From Bacteroidales bacterium UBA1410 (GTDB taxonomy: Bacteria; Bacteroidota; Bacteroidia; Bacteroidales; Dysgonomonadaceae): a stretch of 18,955 nt of DNA. How positions within the stretch are numbered: position 1 is the stretch's first letter; each line of letters opens with the position of its first letter. A program made the position numbers and the translations under genes. Of the stretch, positions 1 through 6,212 are shown one piece after another. The DNA lies in the NCBI GenBank assembly GCA_002305015.1, contig DBPW01000001.1, positions 1 to 18,955 of the forward strand, in the 5' to 3' direction. The notes beneath the pieces were generated by a model. That model did no database searches, was not told where the DNA came from, and saw only the letters and a list, made by a program, of their open reading frames with translations.

Positions 1-254
1 TTGACCGCCTTTTTTTGAAAAAAATCGAAAAAAAATTCAGATAAGTTGTATCTATACTGTTTTTCAGCAAAATAAAATCTTTCATTTTTTTCTCAAAAAT
101 CGGAAAAAGTAGAAAAAGTTCTATTTTTTTGCTCTCCTCCTACACAAGAAAAAGGGGAGAAAAGGTTGCCCCCTTATGAAATGAATACCCCAATATGGAG
201 TGTCTCACCTTGTGGATGCATTTCATTTTAACGGGCAACCTCCGAAAAATCGAA
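1..254. other. AT-rich intergenic region downstream of hpf
   Basis: No convincing gene is seen here. The first 130 bases are long A and T runs. In other Bacteroidales the rpsU-xerC-hpf block is commonly followed by tRNA genes and tuf, so this stretch probably leads towards them, but neither strand shows a tRNA cloverleaf or a T-arm GGTTCRA sequence. The only clear structure is the hairpin at 163-241, listed separately. Confidence 0.6.
163..241 (-). terminator. Long imperfect hairpin after hpf, probable terminator
   Basis: AGGTTGCCC (163-171) is exactly complementary to GGGCAACCT (233-241). Inside it ATGAAAT (176-182) pairs with ATTTCAT (220-226), leaving a central loop of about 37 nt. Read on the minus strand, the hairpin is followed by TTTTCTCC and then another T run, which fits transcription termination 14 nt after the hpf stop codon. 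The two-tier stem and long loop are larger than an ordinary intrinsic terminator, so a structured RNA or the footprint of a small inverted-repeat element are alternatives. Confidence 0.5.
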
Positions 255-551
255 TTATCGTTCTTTCTTTTCTTTTGTCTTGATGATTTGTTTTTCCAAT
301 GCTTCGGCACATAAATCGACGGCTTCTTCAAAAGTGTCGCCAACTTTCTCCGCAAAAGCCTCACCGTTTCTGAGTTTTAGTTTCACGGATACTCCCTTGT
401 TTTTTGCCGTTTCCGGTTTTACCACTCTCATAATTACGTCGGCGTCGATAATGCCGTCGTGAAATCTTTCCAGCTTCTTGATTTTTTTCTCTACAAAAGC
501 TTTTAATTTGTCTGTAGCTTCGAAATTGATTGATTGAATTGTCAGTTCCAT
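255..551 (-). CDS. hpf: Ribosome hibernation promoting factor (HPF/RaiA family, short form)
   Basis: This 98-residue protein belongs to the HPF/YfiA/RaiA family, which binds the 30S decoding region of idle ribosomes and promotes hibernation. It begins MELTIQSINFEAT and continues with a K-rich helix (KAFVEKKIKKLERF), then an acidic and hydrophobic strand (DADVIMRVVK), then the second helix (GDTFEEAVDLCAEALEKQI). This is the beta-alpha-beta-beta-beta-alpha layout of the short form; the C-terminal extension of long HPF is absent. I chose the ATG at 551 because AAGGAG (minus strand, positions 565-560) lies 8 nt upstream. An in-frame ATG at 557 would be only 2 nt from it, and one at 590 would overlap the recombinase gene. 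The Shine-Dalgarno sequence straddles the recombinase stop codon, so translation of the two genes may be coupled. It is the third gene of the rpsU operon. Confidence 0.93.
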   Translation of the reverse strand: MELTIQSINFEATDKLKAFVEKKIKKLERFHDGIIDADVIMRVVKPETAKNKGVSVKLKLRNGEAFAEKVGDTFEEAVDLCAEALEKQIIKTKEKKER

Positions 552-564
552 ACTCATTTCTCCT

Positions 565-1455
565 TCATTTTTTTGCTCTTGGATGAGCATTTTTATACAC
601 TTTTTTTAATTCGTCAAATGTCACGTGGGTATAAATTTCGGTGGAAGCAAGACTGGAGTGTCCCAACAATTCTTTTACGGCATTAATTTCTGCCCCGTTG
701 TTAAGCATCTCGGTGGCAAAAGAATGACGCAACACGTGCGGACTTTTTTTCGTCAACGTAGCTATGCCGCTCAAATGCGTATGTATGATTTTATATACCA
801 TAACAGGACTCATGGGTTCTCCATCATTCTTAACAAATAAAAAGCCCGATTTGTTCTTTACATGGTCATCTCTGATTTGAATATATTCTTTCATTTTTTC
901 TATCGTGATATCCGACAACGGGATAAGGCGCTGTTTATTTCTTTTGCCGGTAACCCGAAGCGTATGGTTGTAAAAATCAATGTCGGAATCCTTCAACCCG
1001 ATCAGTTCGGCACGACGTATTCCCGTCACGTAAAACAATTCCATGATAAATCGGTCGCGATGTCCTTCAAAATCGTCGGGATATTCATTTTCATCATCCA
1101 AAATTTGTTCCATATCCTTATCGCTCACAAACACCGGCAATTTTTTTTCAACTTTTGGTCCGCTTACCCTCTCGGCAGGATTACGGGTAATGACGCCTTG
1201 TTTTTTCAAATATTTAAAAAATGATTTTACGGCACTGAGTTTTCGGTTAACGGAGCGGGGTTTCATGCCCTCCTCCATCAGTTGTGCTATCCATGTACGA
1301 ATCAGGTCGGAATCGATTTTTCCGGGGTCAAATTCTCCACATTCGCCAACAATGAAGGTTTCAAATTGATTAAGGTCATTCAAATAAGATATCTCCGTAT
1401 GAGAGGAATAGTTCTTCTCAAAACGGAGATACATTATAAATTTTTCCTTCCACAT
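565..1455 (-). CDS. xerC: XerC/XerD-family tyrosine recombinase
   Basis: This is a 296-residue Xer-type site-specific recombinase, the normal family length. Such enzymes resolve chromosome dimers at dif sites. Residues 1-90 form the SAM-like DNA-binding domain, ending in the conserved KPRSVNRKLSAVKSFFKYL segment. The catalytic domain runs from about 105 to 296. The full active site is visible: R147 in TGIRRAEL, K171 in TGKRNKQR, H240 and R243 in HVLRHSFATEML, H266 in LLGHSSLASTEIY, and the nucleophile Y275. It lies 60 nt after rpsU and 13 nt before hpf, the usual Bacteroidales order, so it is a housekeeping gene and not a mobile integrase. Whether it is functionally XerC or XerD cannot be decided from the sequence; the symbol follows common annotation at this locus. 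Confidence 0.93.
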   Translation of the reverse strand: MWKEKFIMYLRFEKNYSSHTEISYLNDLNQFETFIVGECGEFDPGKIDSDLIRTWIAQLMEEGMKPRSVNRKLSAVKSFFKYLKKQGVITRNPAERVSGPKVEKKLPVFVSDKDMEQILDDENEYPDDFEGHRDRFIMELFYVTGIRRAELIGLKDSDIDFYNHTLRVTGKRNKQRLIPLSDITIEKMKEYIQIRDDHVKNKSGFLFVKNDGEPMSPVMVYKIIHTHLSGIATLTKKSPHVLRHSFATEMLNNGAEINAVKELLGHSSLASTEIYTHVTFDELKKVYKNAHPRAKK

Positions 1456-1515
1456 TTCGTTTATCCCTTGATCAGGACTCCGAAATTAAGGAAATTTTTT
1501 CGAATTCAAAAATAA

Positions 1516-1707
1516 TTACTCTTCCTCTTGCTGCAATTTTTGCACATAGATGGCACGCTGCTTCTTTTGTCTTCTTTCAACCGAAGGTTTTACGTATGCC
1601 TGGCGTTTGCGAAGTTCTTTGGATACGCCTGTTTTTTCGTATTTGCGTTTGAATTTCTTCAATGCTTTTTCAATATTTTCGCCTTCTCTTACTTGTACGA
1701 TAATCAT
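1516..1707 (-). CDS. rpsU: 30S ribosomal protein bS21
   Basis: This 63-residue, highly basic protein begins MIIVQVREGENIEKALKKFK and includes the S21 signature RKYEKTGVSKELRKRQAY; its C-terminus is rich in K and Q and ends in acidic residues. bS21 sits on the 30S platform near the 3' end of 16S rRNA and, in Bacteroidota, helps cover the anti-Shine-Dalgarno sequence. The upstream sequence (minus strand, ...GAATTCTATATG) has no purine-rich Shine-Dalgarno, unlike hpf two genes downstream. It is the first gene of the rpsU-xerC-hpf unit. Its leader carries a 20-bp-period repeat (1756-1789), and a candidate promoter lies near 1921-1928. Confidence 0.96.
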   Translation of the reverse strand: MIIVQVREGENIEKALKKFKRKYEKTGVSKELRKRQAYVKPSVERRQKKQRAIYVQKLQQEEE

Positions 1708-1755
1708 ATAGAATTCAATTGTTTTTTATTTTTCTTTATTTTTCTTTATTACAAA

Positions 1756-1789
1756 ATGTGATTACTGATCTATACATGTGATTACTGAT
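1756..1789. repeat. Two-copy direct repeat, 20-bp period, in the rpsU leader
   Basis: ATGTGATTACTGAT occurs at 1756-1769 and again, identically, at 1776-1789, separated by CTATAC. It lies 50-80 nt upstream of the rpsU start codon, inside the probable leader transcript. Paired sites two helical turns apart can be protein-binding sites, but no regulator is implied by the sequence. Confidence 0.75.
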
Positions 1790-1920
1790 TATATAAATAG
1801 GTACATTATACATTTGCACATCGACTATCGGTGCACACAACCTACTTATTTTTTTAGTATTTTCTCTTCCTTTTCTCTATTTCTTACGTATTTCAGTAAC
1901 CTCCCTTCTATTTGGAGCGA

Positions 1921-1928
1921 CAAAATTA
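1921..1928 (-). promoter_or_regulatory. Candidate -7 element for the rpsU operon
   Basis: The minus strand reads TAATTTTG, an exact match to the Bacteroidota sigma-ABfr -7 consensus TAnnTTTG. No clear TTTG -33 box is seen at the usual 19-21 nt spacing, so the match may be fortuitous in such AT-rich DNA. If used, it gives a leader of about 200 nt that contains the 20-bp repeat. Confidence 0.3.
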
Positions 1929-2082
1929 CAAATAAAGATTGAAAAATCACACTTTTGTAAAAACATTTTTAAGAAATGCAGAAAAATAGGACTGTCAACG
2001 TCTTTTTATTATTTTTGTCGTCACAAATCCGGCATTCGAAACGTGTGTTGGTTATTTCGAGGGGTTTTTCCACCATATAATA

Positions 2083-2150
2083 AATAATAGGAGTCCACAT
2101 AATAACAGGAGTCCACATAATACTAGGAGTCCATATAATAACAGGAGTCC
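2083..2150. repeat. Four-copy 18-bp tandem repeat with GGAGTCC core
   Basis: GGAGTCC recurs at 2090, 2108, 2126 and 2144, exactly every 18 bp. The spacing sequence is close to CACATAATAACA, with small changes in copies 1 (AATAATA), 3 (AATACTA) and 4 (GCGTG after the core). The units are contiguous, without unique spacers, so this is a tandem array and not a CRISPR. Confidence 0.9.
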
Positions 2151-2261
2151 GCGTGAATAAGTCTTATTTATCGAAGATGAGCAAAGGCTCAACCTGAAAA
2201 TCGGGTTTTTACAAAATTAATTTTCGGTATTTCGAACTTTTAAAAGCAGATTCTTATAGGT

Positions 2262-2323
2262 ATAACAGGATAATATAGGTATAACAGGATAATATAGGTA
2301 TAACAGGATAATATAGGTATAGC
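2262..2323 (+). repeat. 19-bp tandem repeat running into the MFS start codon
   Basis: The unit ATAACAGGATAATATAGGT begins at 2262, 2281 and 2300 with no mismatch. A fourth copy starts at 2319 but diverges after ATA, at the ATG (2324). The ATAACAGGA half of the unit is also present in the 18-bp array about 150 bp upstream (ATAACAGGAGTCC), suggesting common origin or repeated slippage on the same seed. Each copy contains AGGA- or AGG-like purine runs; the one nearest the ATG serves as a weak ribosome-binding region at best. Confidence 0.92.
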
Positions 2324-3712
2324 ATGCGGAATAGGAAGGTCAAAGAAAACGGGTGGCTGCTCATCGCCATCGTCATCGGGTCGTTTTTCAACAGCTTCAT
2401 GTCTTCTTCGTTGAATATTGCCATGCCGGTAATCAACGCCGAATACCGGGTAGGTGTTGCACAGGTGGCCTGGATATCGAAGTCGTTTCTGCTGGCGTCG
2501 GCCATCGGATTGCTTCTGGCCGGGTGGATAGCCGACCGCTACGGCAGGCGCAACACATTTTTGGCCGGAAATGCCGTTTTTGGTTTCATATCCCTCTTGA
2601 TCGCCATCATTCCCGGTTTTTATCCGGCCGTTGTCCTACGGTTTATTCAAGGGTTGGGCAGTGCGATGATCATGGCATCGGCACCGGCATTGATTGCCTC
2701 TGCTTTTGCGACTTCGCGACGAGGATTCGTTCTCGGCATCCAAACCACCTTCACGTATATCGGCCTCTCATTGGCTCCGCTGCTAGGCGGATTGTTGACA
2801 CAAATGCTGGGATGGAAAAGCCTGTTCGTTTTCAATTTCATTTTCACGACCTTCGCGCTGGGTATCATGTTTTTCGGGGTTAAAAAAGAATGGAGAAGCG
2901 AAACGAAAAAACCCTTCGATCTCCAGGGATATTTTCTTTTCGTGATTGCCATACTCGGCATTGTATTGGCCTTAGATTGGATGAATCGGAATTCGTTGAT
3001 CGGGATCGGCATCAGCGCCCTTGCCGGCTATGCGTTTGTCGTATACGAACGCCGCAAAGCCCATCCCTTCATTTCCGTTACTTTTTTGAAGGAAAACCGG
3101 TATTTCACGAACTCCATTTTGGCGGCATTGATCAATTATGCCACCACCTTTGCCATCAGTTATGTGCTGAGCCTGTATTTGCAAAACATCCGCGGCATGA
3201 CACCCGTCGCAGCGGGATTCGTTTTGTGTTTTCAACCGGTGATGATGGCATTGTTTTCTGCCTATGCCGGCCATCTTTCCGACAAACACAATCCGGGCAA
3301 AATAGCCTCCTACGGCATGGGCATCATCAGTGCGGCTCTTTTTGCCATCGGGTTACTGGTCAACAAAACCCTGCCCCTTTACGTGTTGGCTATCCTGCTG
3401 GCCATACTCGGCGTGGGATTTGCCCTGTTTTCTTCGCCCAATACCAATGCCGTAATGAGTTCGGTAAACGCCGGTTCCTACGGATTCGCCTCGGCCTTTC
3501 TTGCTTTTGGCAGACTGTTTGGCCAATTTCTTTCCATGGCCTTGGCATCGGGACTCATTTTGTTGATTAACAATTCACAAGCTACCTTGTTTGGACAAGA
3601 AGGGCTGTTGCTCGCCACAAAAATTTCGTTCCTCATTTTTGGGCTCTTGAGCTGTTTCGGCGTTTACCTTTCCTATCAACGGGTATCGGCACGACCTAAA
3701 AATAAAGCGTAA
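2324..3712 (+). CDS. MFS transporter, DHA2 (EmrB/QacA-like) drug exporter family
   Basis: This 462-residue polytopic membrane protein has many hydrophobic segments, consistent with the 14-helix DHA2 group of proton-driven exporters. Visible motifs are the first helix with SSSLNIAMPVI (about 28-37), MFS motif A GWIADRYGRR (67-76) between helices 2 and 3, motif B around LRFIQGLGSA (105-114), the antiporter-like APLLGG (151-156) and the following WKSLFVFN. The substrate cannot be read; multidrug or biocide export is the family norm. There is no adjacent adaptor (EmrA) or TolC-like gene, so it probably acts alone in the inner membrane. An in-frame TAA at 2309 excludes an upstream start. Its visibly higher GC than most of the window hints at a separate history. 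It ends 20 bp from the convergent TlpA-like gene. Confidence 0.88.
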   Translation: MRNRKVKENGWLLIAIVIGSFFNSFMSSSLNIAMPVINAEYRVGVAQVAWISKSFLLASAIGLLLAGWIADRYGRRNTFLAGNAVFGFISLLIAIIPGFYPAVVLRFIQGLGSAMIMASAPALIASAFATSRRGFVLGIQTTFTYIGLSLAPLLGGLLTQMLGWKSLFVFNFIFTTFALGIMFFGVKKEWRSETKKPFDLQGYFLFVIAILGIVLALDWMNRNSLIGIGISALAGYAFVVYERRKAHPFISVTFLKENRYFTNSILAALINYATTFAISYVLSLYLQNIRGMTPVAAGFVLCFQPVMMALFSAYAGHLSDKHNPGKIASYGMGIISAALFAIGLLVNKTLPLYVLAILLAILGVGFALFSSPNTNAVMSSVNAGSYGFASAFLAFGRLFGQFLSMALASGLILLINNSQATLFGQEGLLLATKISFLIFGLLSCFGVYLSYQRVSARPKNKA

Positions 3713-3732
3713 AAAGGAATCGCAAAAAACGC

Positions 3733-5802
3733 TCATTGATTCAACGCTTTCAGCAACTCGCGTTTCATGATGTCGGCACCGGGAAAACCGAGCGAGTAGA
3801 AACGCTGATTGCCTTCTCGGTCGAGAATAAGGTAAGTGGGCACTCCTTCCGCTTTCTTCTGTTGCCGGATATATTCCCATTGGGCATCGTCCATCCGATA
3901 ATGATTGCCTTTCAAGTCGGGAATCATGTTCCGCCAGGTGTTTTCCGGCGAAGTATATCCGGTCATATAAACATACACCACATCCTTACCGGCCAGTTGA
4001 GCTTTCAACGGCTCCATTTCTTTGTTTGCCTGTCGGCACGGACCACACCACGTTGCCCAAAAATCCACCAGCACCACTTTACCTCGGAAAGGCTTCACCA
4101 TTTCGTCAAACAGTTGTTCATTCGAAACTTGCGGCACTTCCAACACCGTATAACCCGTTTTCTTCTTGTTTTCCTCTATTTTTGCCAGCAGCTCCTCATT
4201 CTGTTCCAGCAAGGTGGTTCGTATGATCTCGGGATAAGCAGCCAGTTCCTGCTTCTGCTCCTCGGTCAACGGATTGTAATCCCTCAAGGCAAAACTGATT
4301 TGTTGCGAACGAATAAGGTCAAACAAAAAAGCATCCTCAGCATTCAACACCCTCTTCAAATAAGCCACTCCCGTATTTCCCCGGCTGTATTCTTCCACAA
4401 GCGGCAGGTATTTCTTGTACAACACGTTGATCGAATCCGTTTTCTCGAACTTTTCCCCCTTTTCATAAGCATCGATATACGCCCGAATAAGCGCTTTTTC
4501 GTCGGTCGATACTTCTTCACATCCGGCCAAATAGCGCAGGATTGCCGTCGGATCGTTCGAATCTCCACGGGCGTATCCCAAGTTTCGAATATAAAGAGGT
4601 ATATCGGGAACCAACAAAACAACAGGATCATTATAAGGCAACACCCGATAAAAGTCGGTATAATCGTCGGTTTGTAGCGAACGCTTCATTTTTTGCGCAG
4701 CCTCGGCATAAGAAACCTTGTATTTTTGGGCATAGGCACTCAGGATGTAAGAATCGGCATTCATCAAAATATCGGTCAGCGAAAATGCCTGACGGGCATT
4801 GAAAACCTGTTGGGCAAGCGGACTGATACCGGCCGAAGCACTCGTTGCGAGCAATTGTTCGTAGCGCTCCATCAGGAAAGTTTTCAATTCATGGGCATCC
4901 ATATCGGCCGCAACATCAAAAACATCCGCCGTAGAAAGATCCGTAAGCGCTTCGTGCTGCAAATCGGTATTGAGCTTTGCCAGATAACCGGCATAATACA
5001 CCTCCTTGCCGTAAGGTTCTTCCTCTTTATGCAGACGGGAGTACTTGCGGTTGTGTTCGGGAAGATTGACGAGCAGTTTCGATTCCTTTCCCGGAGCTGC
5101 CTTCACGAAAAACGAAGCCGATCCCGGTCGGAGGTAAAGGTTGGTGGGACTGCATACCGTAATTGCCGCACGAAACAAACCGTCGGCATCGACATTTACC
5201 GGCACTTCGTCTTCTTTACCGGTAATCGGATTGCCGTACACCAACTTAACATCGCCAAATTCGGGACGGTAACCCCGCAACATGCCGCTCACAACGGCTT
5301 CGCCTTTCACCCATTTCAGCTCAAGATCGTTTTCCGGCAGATAGTCGCGCGTATATTCTTCCGGAATATCGGACAATTTCAACCGTTTGTTCTTCAAATC
5401 CACCCCATATATTTTGAAACAATTATCGCAATCGCTTTCTATAAAATCAAAAGTAAGGGTGCTAAGTGGCAGCGGTTCGAAAACGAGTTTAAAGGAAGCT
5501 TCACCCGATGGAGGCATCCAAAACAGCGAATCGAGGTCGATGCCCTCTCCGCTGCGAATCATGTACTTTTTGCCGTCGGCCAGCAGATAACTGTCGGAAG
5601 CAATTTTTATCCACCAACCCGGACGATAAAAAGCCGCGATATCCAACACGGTAGCCGTATCGGACAAGGTCACTTTACCGATTTCCACAGACCGTGTATT
5701 GCTAAATACGGCCGGAGGAAGTTCCACTACGCGGTCTTTTGCCTTGACACCTGCACTCAGCAGCATCAACATGGCGACGATTAAAAATTTTGTCGTTTTC
5801 AT
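3733..5802 (-). CDS. Secreted TlpA/ResA-like thioredoxin-domain protein
   Basis: This 689-residue protein has an N-terminal signal peptide (MKTTKFLIVAMLMLLSAGVKA) and a C-terminal thioredoxin fold. The thioredoxin part contains VDFWATWCGPC with the redox pair at about 586 and 589, and the cis-proline loop GVPTYLI near 655. TlpA-family proteins are periplasmic thiol-disulfide reductases. The roughly 550 residues between signal and thioredoxin domain begin with a beta-rich part (WWIKIASDSYLLADGKKY) and continue helical; Bacteroidota have many such long-headed members whose head domains are of unknown role. I use the ATG at 5802; a GTG at 5808 is in frame but has no support. It appears monocistronic, with a good promoter match at 5858-5888. 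The substrate is unknown. Confidence 0.85.
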   Translation of the reverse strand: MKTTKFLIVAMLMLLSAGVKAKDRVVELPPAVFSNTRSVEIGKVTLSDTATVLDIAAFYRPGWWIKIASDSYLLADGKKYMIRSGEGIDLDSLFWMPPSGEASFKLVFEPLPLSTLTFDFIESDCDNCFKIYGVDLKNKRLKLSDIPEEYTRDYLPENDLELKWVKGEAVVSGMLRGYRPEFGDVKLVYGNPITGKEDEVPVNVDADGLFRAAITVCSPTNLYLRPGSASFFVKAAPGKESKLLVNLPEHNRKYSRLHKEEEPYGKEVYYAGYLAKLNTDLQHEALTDLSTADVFDVAADMDAHELKTFLMERYEQLLATSASAGISPLAQQVFNARQAFSLTDILMNADSYILSAYAQKYKVSYAEAAQKMKRSLQTDDYTDFYRVLPYNDPVVLLVPDIPLYIRNLGYARGDSNDPTAILRYLAGCEEVSTDEKALIRAYIDAYEKGEKFEKTDSINVLYKKYLPLVEEYSRGNTGVAYLKRVLNAEDAFLFDLIRSQQISFALRDYNPLTEEQKQELAAYPEIIRTTLLEQNEELLAKIEENKKKTGYTVLEVPQVSNEQLFDEMVKPFRGKVVLVDFWATWCGPCRQANKEMEPLKAQLAGKDVVYVYMTGYTSPENTWRNMIPDLKGNHYRMDDAQWEYIRQQKKAEGVPTYLILDREGNQRFYSLGFPGADIMKRELLKALNQ

Positions 5803-5857
5803 CAGCACAATACATTAAGTTCTAAAAATCAAGACGCAATAGAATACTATCCAATTA

Positions 5858-5888
5858 CAAATCTATGTTTTTTGTAGTTAAATCCCAA
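5858..5888 (-). promoter_or_regulatory. Promoter of the TlpA-like gene (Bacteroidota type)
   Basis: On the minus strand TAGATTTG (5865-5858) matches the -7 consensus TAnnTTTG exactly, and TTG (5888-5886) lies 20 nt upstream in the -33 position. The predicted start of transcription is about 50 nt before the ATG at 5802. This is the best promoter match in the window. Confidence 0.6.
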
Positions 5889-6150
5889 GAAATTCCGTTT
5901 AAATATTCCAATGTTCACATCAATCAACGGTATTCTTCATAATTATTTTCATCCTGCGGAGATATTCATGAATAACCACCGAAATATAAAGTTCCAACTA
6001 ACCCTTCATTATAGGTGAAAGTACAATTTTTATGATTATAAATAACGATTAAAAGCATATTCAGAGGTGACTTATTTTTCATAATTGAAAAATTGAATTG
6101 GATTTAAGATTAATTAATATTTTTTAGAGTGAAAAATCGCTCCTTCTTTA

Positions 6151-6158
6151 TATTTTTG
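6151..6158 (+). promoter_or_regulatory. Candidate -7 element for the TonB receptor / C25 operon
   Basis: TATTTTTG matches TAnnTTTG and would give a leader of about 45-50 nt before the ATG at 6213. No TTTG is present at the correct -33 distance, so the assignment is tentative or the promoter may need an activator. Confidence 0.35.
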
Positions 6159-6212
6159 ATTAATTATTATAAGGTTATTACTAAGCATTTTTATTATAAA
6201 AATATTTAAACA

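Larger units (their letters stand above)
1708..2323. other. Divergent intergenic region rich in short tandem repeats
   Basis: This 616-bp AT-rich gap separates the divergent rpsU operon and MFS gene. No credible protein-coding stretch is seen. It contains three unrelated-looking micro-repeats with periods of 20, 18 and 19 bp (listed separately), a T-rich 10-bp repeat (about 1727-1748, two copies of ATTTTTCTTT) and two Bacteroidota-type -7 elements: TAATTTTG on the minus strand (1928-1921) and TATTTTTG on the plus strand (2010-2017). Weak GC stems at 2179-2190 and 2191-2207 are followed by five T residues. Confidence 0.75.
5809..6212. other. AT-rich divergent intergenic region between the TlpA-like gene and the C25 operon
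   Basis: This 404-bp gap contains no gene that I can support. It holds the leftward promoter at 5858-5888 and a weaker rightward -7 match at 6151-6158. The rest is very AT-rich and has no strong inverted repeat. Confidence 0.7.

Noticed and set aside
163..241. Possible tRNA gene after hpf
   Set aside because: tRNAs are common at this place in Bacteroidales, but there is no T-arm consensus, no anticodon arm and no 7-bp acceptor with proper spacing.
255..590. Longer hpf product starting at 590
   Set aside because: It would overlap the recombinase gene by 26 nt and add a polar, non-conserved N-terminus, while a well-placed Shine-Dalgarno supports the ATG at 551.
862..1515. Several open frames antisense to the Xer recombinase
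   Set aside because: The minus-strand protein has a complete catalytic set, and the antisense frames show no family features.
2083..2323. CRISPR array
   Set aside because: The repeats are contiguous 18-19 bp units without unique spacers, and no cas genes are nearby.
2353..3570. Two long open frames overlapping the MFS gene on the plus strand
   Set aside because: They are out-of-frame readings of the higher-GC MFS gene, rich in R, H and C, without any hydrophobic helix pattern.
4693..5784. Long open frame (363 codons) on the plus strand
   Set aside because: It lies entirely antisense to the TlpA-like gene, has no recognisable motif or signal, and its composition is that of a codon-shadow.
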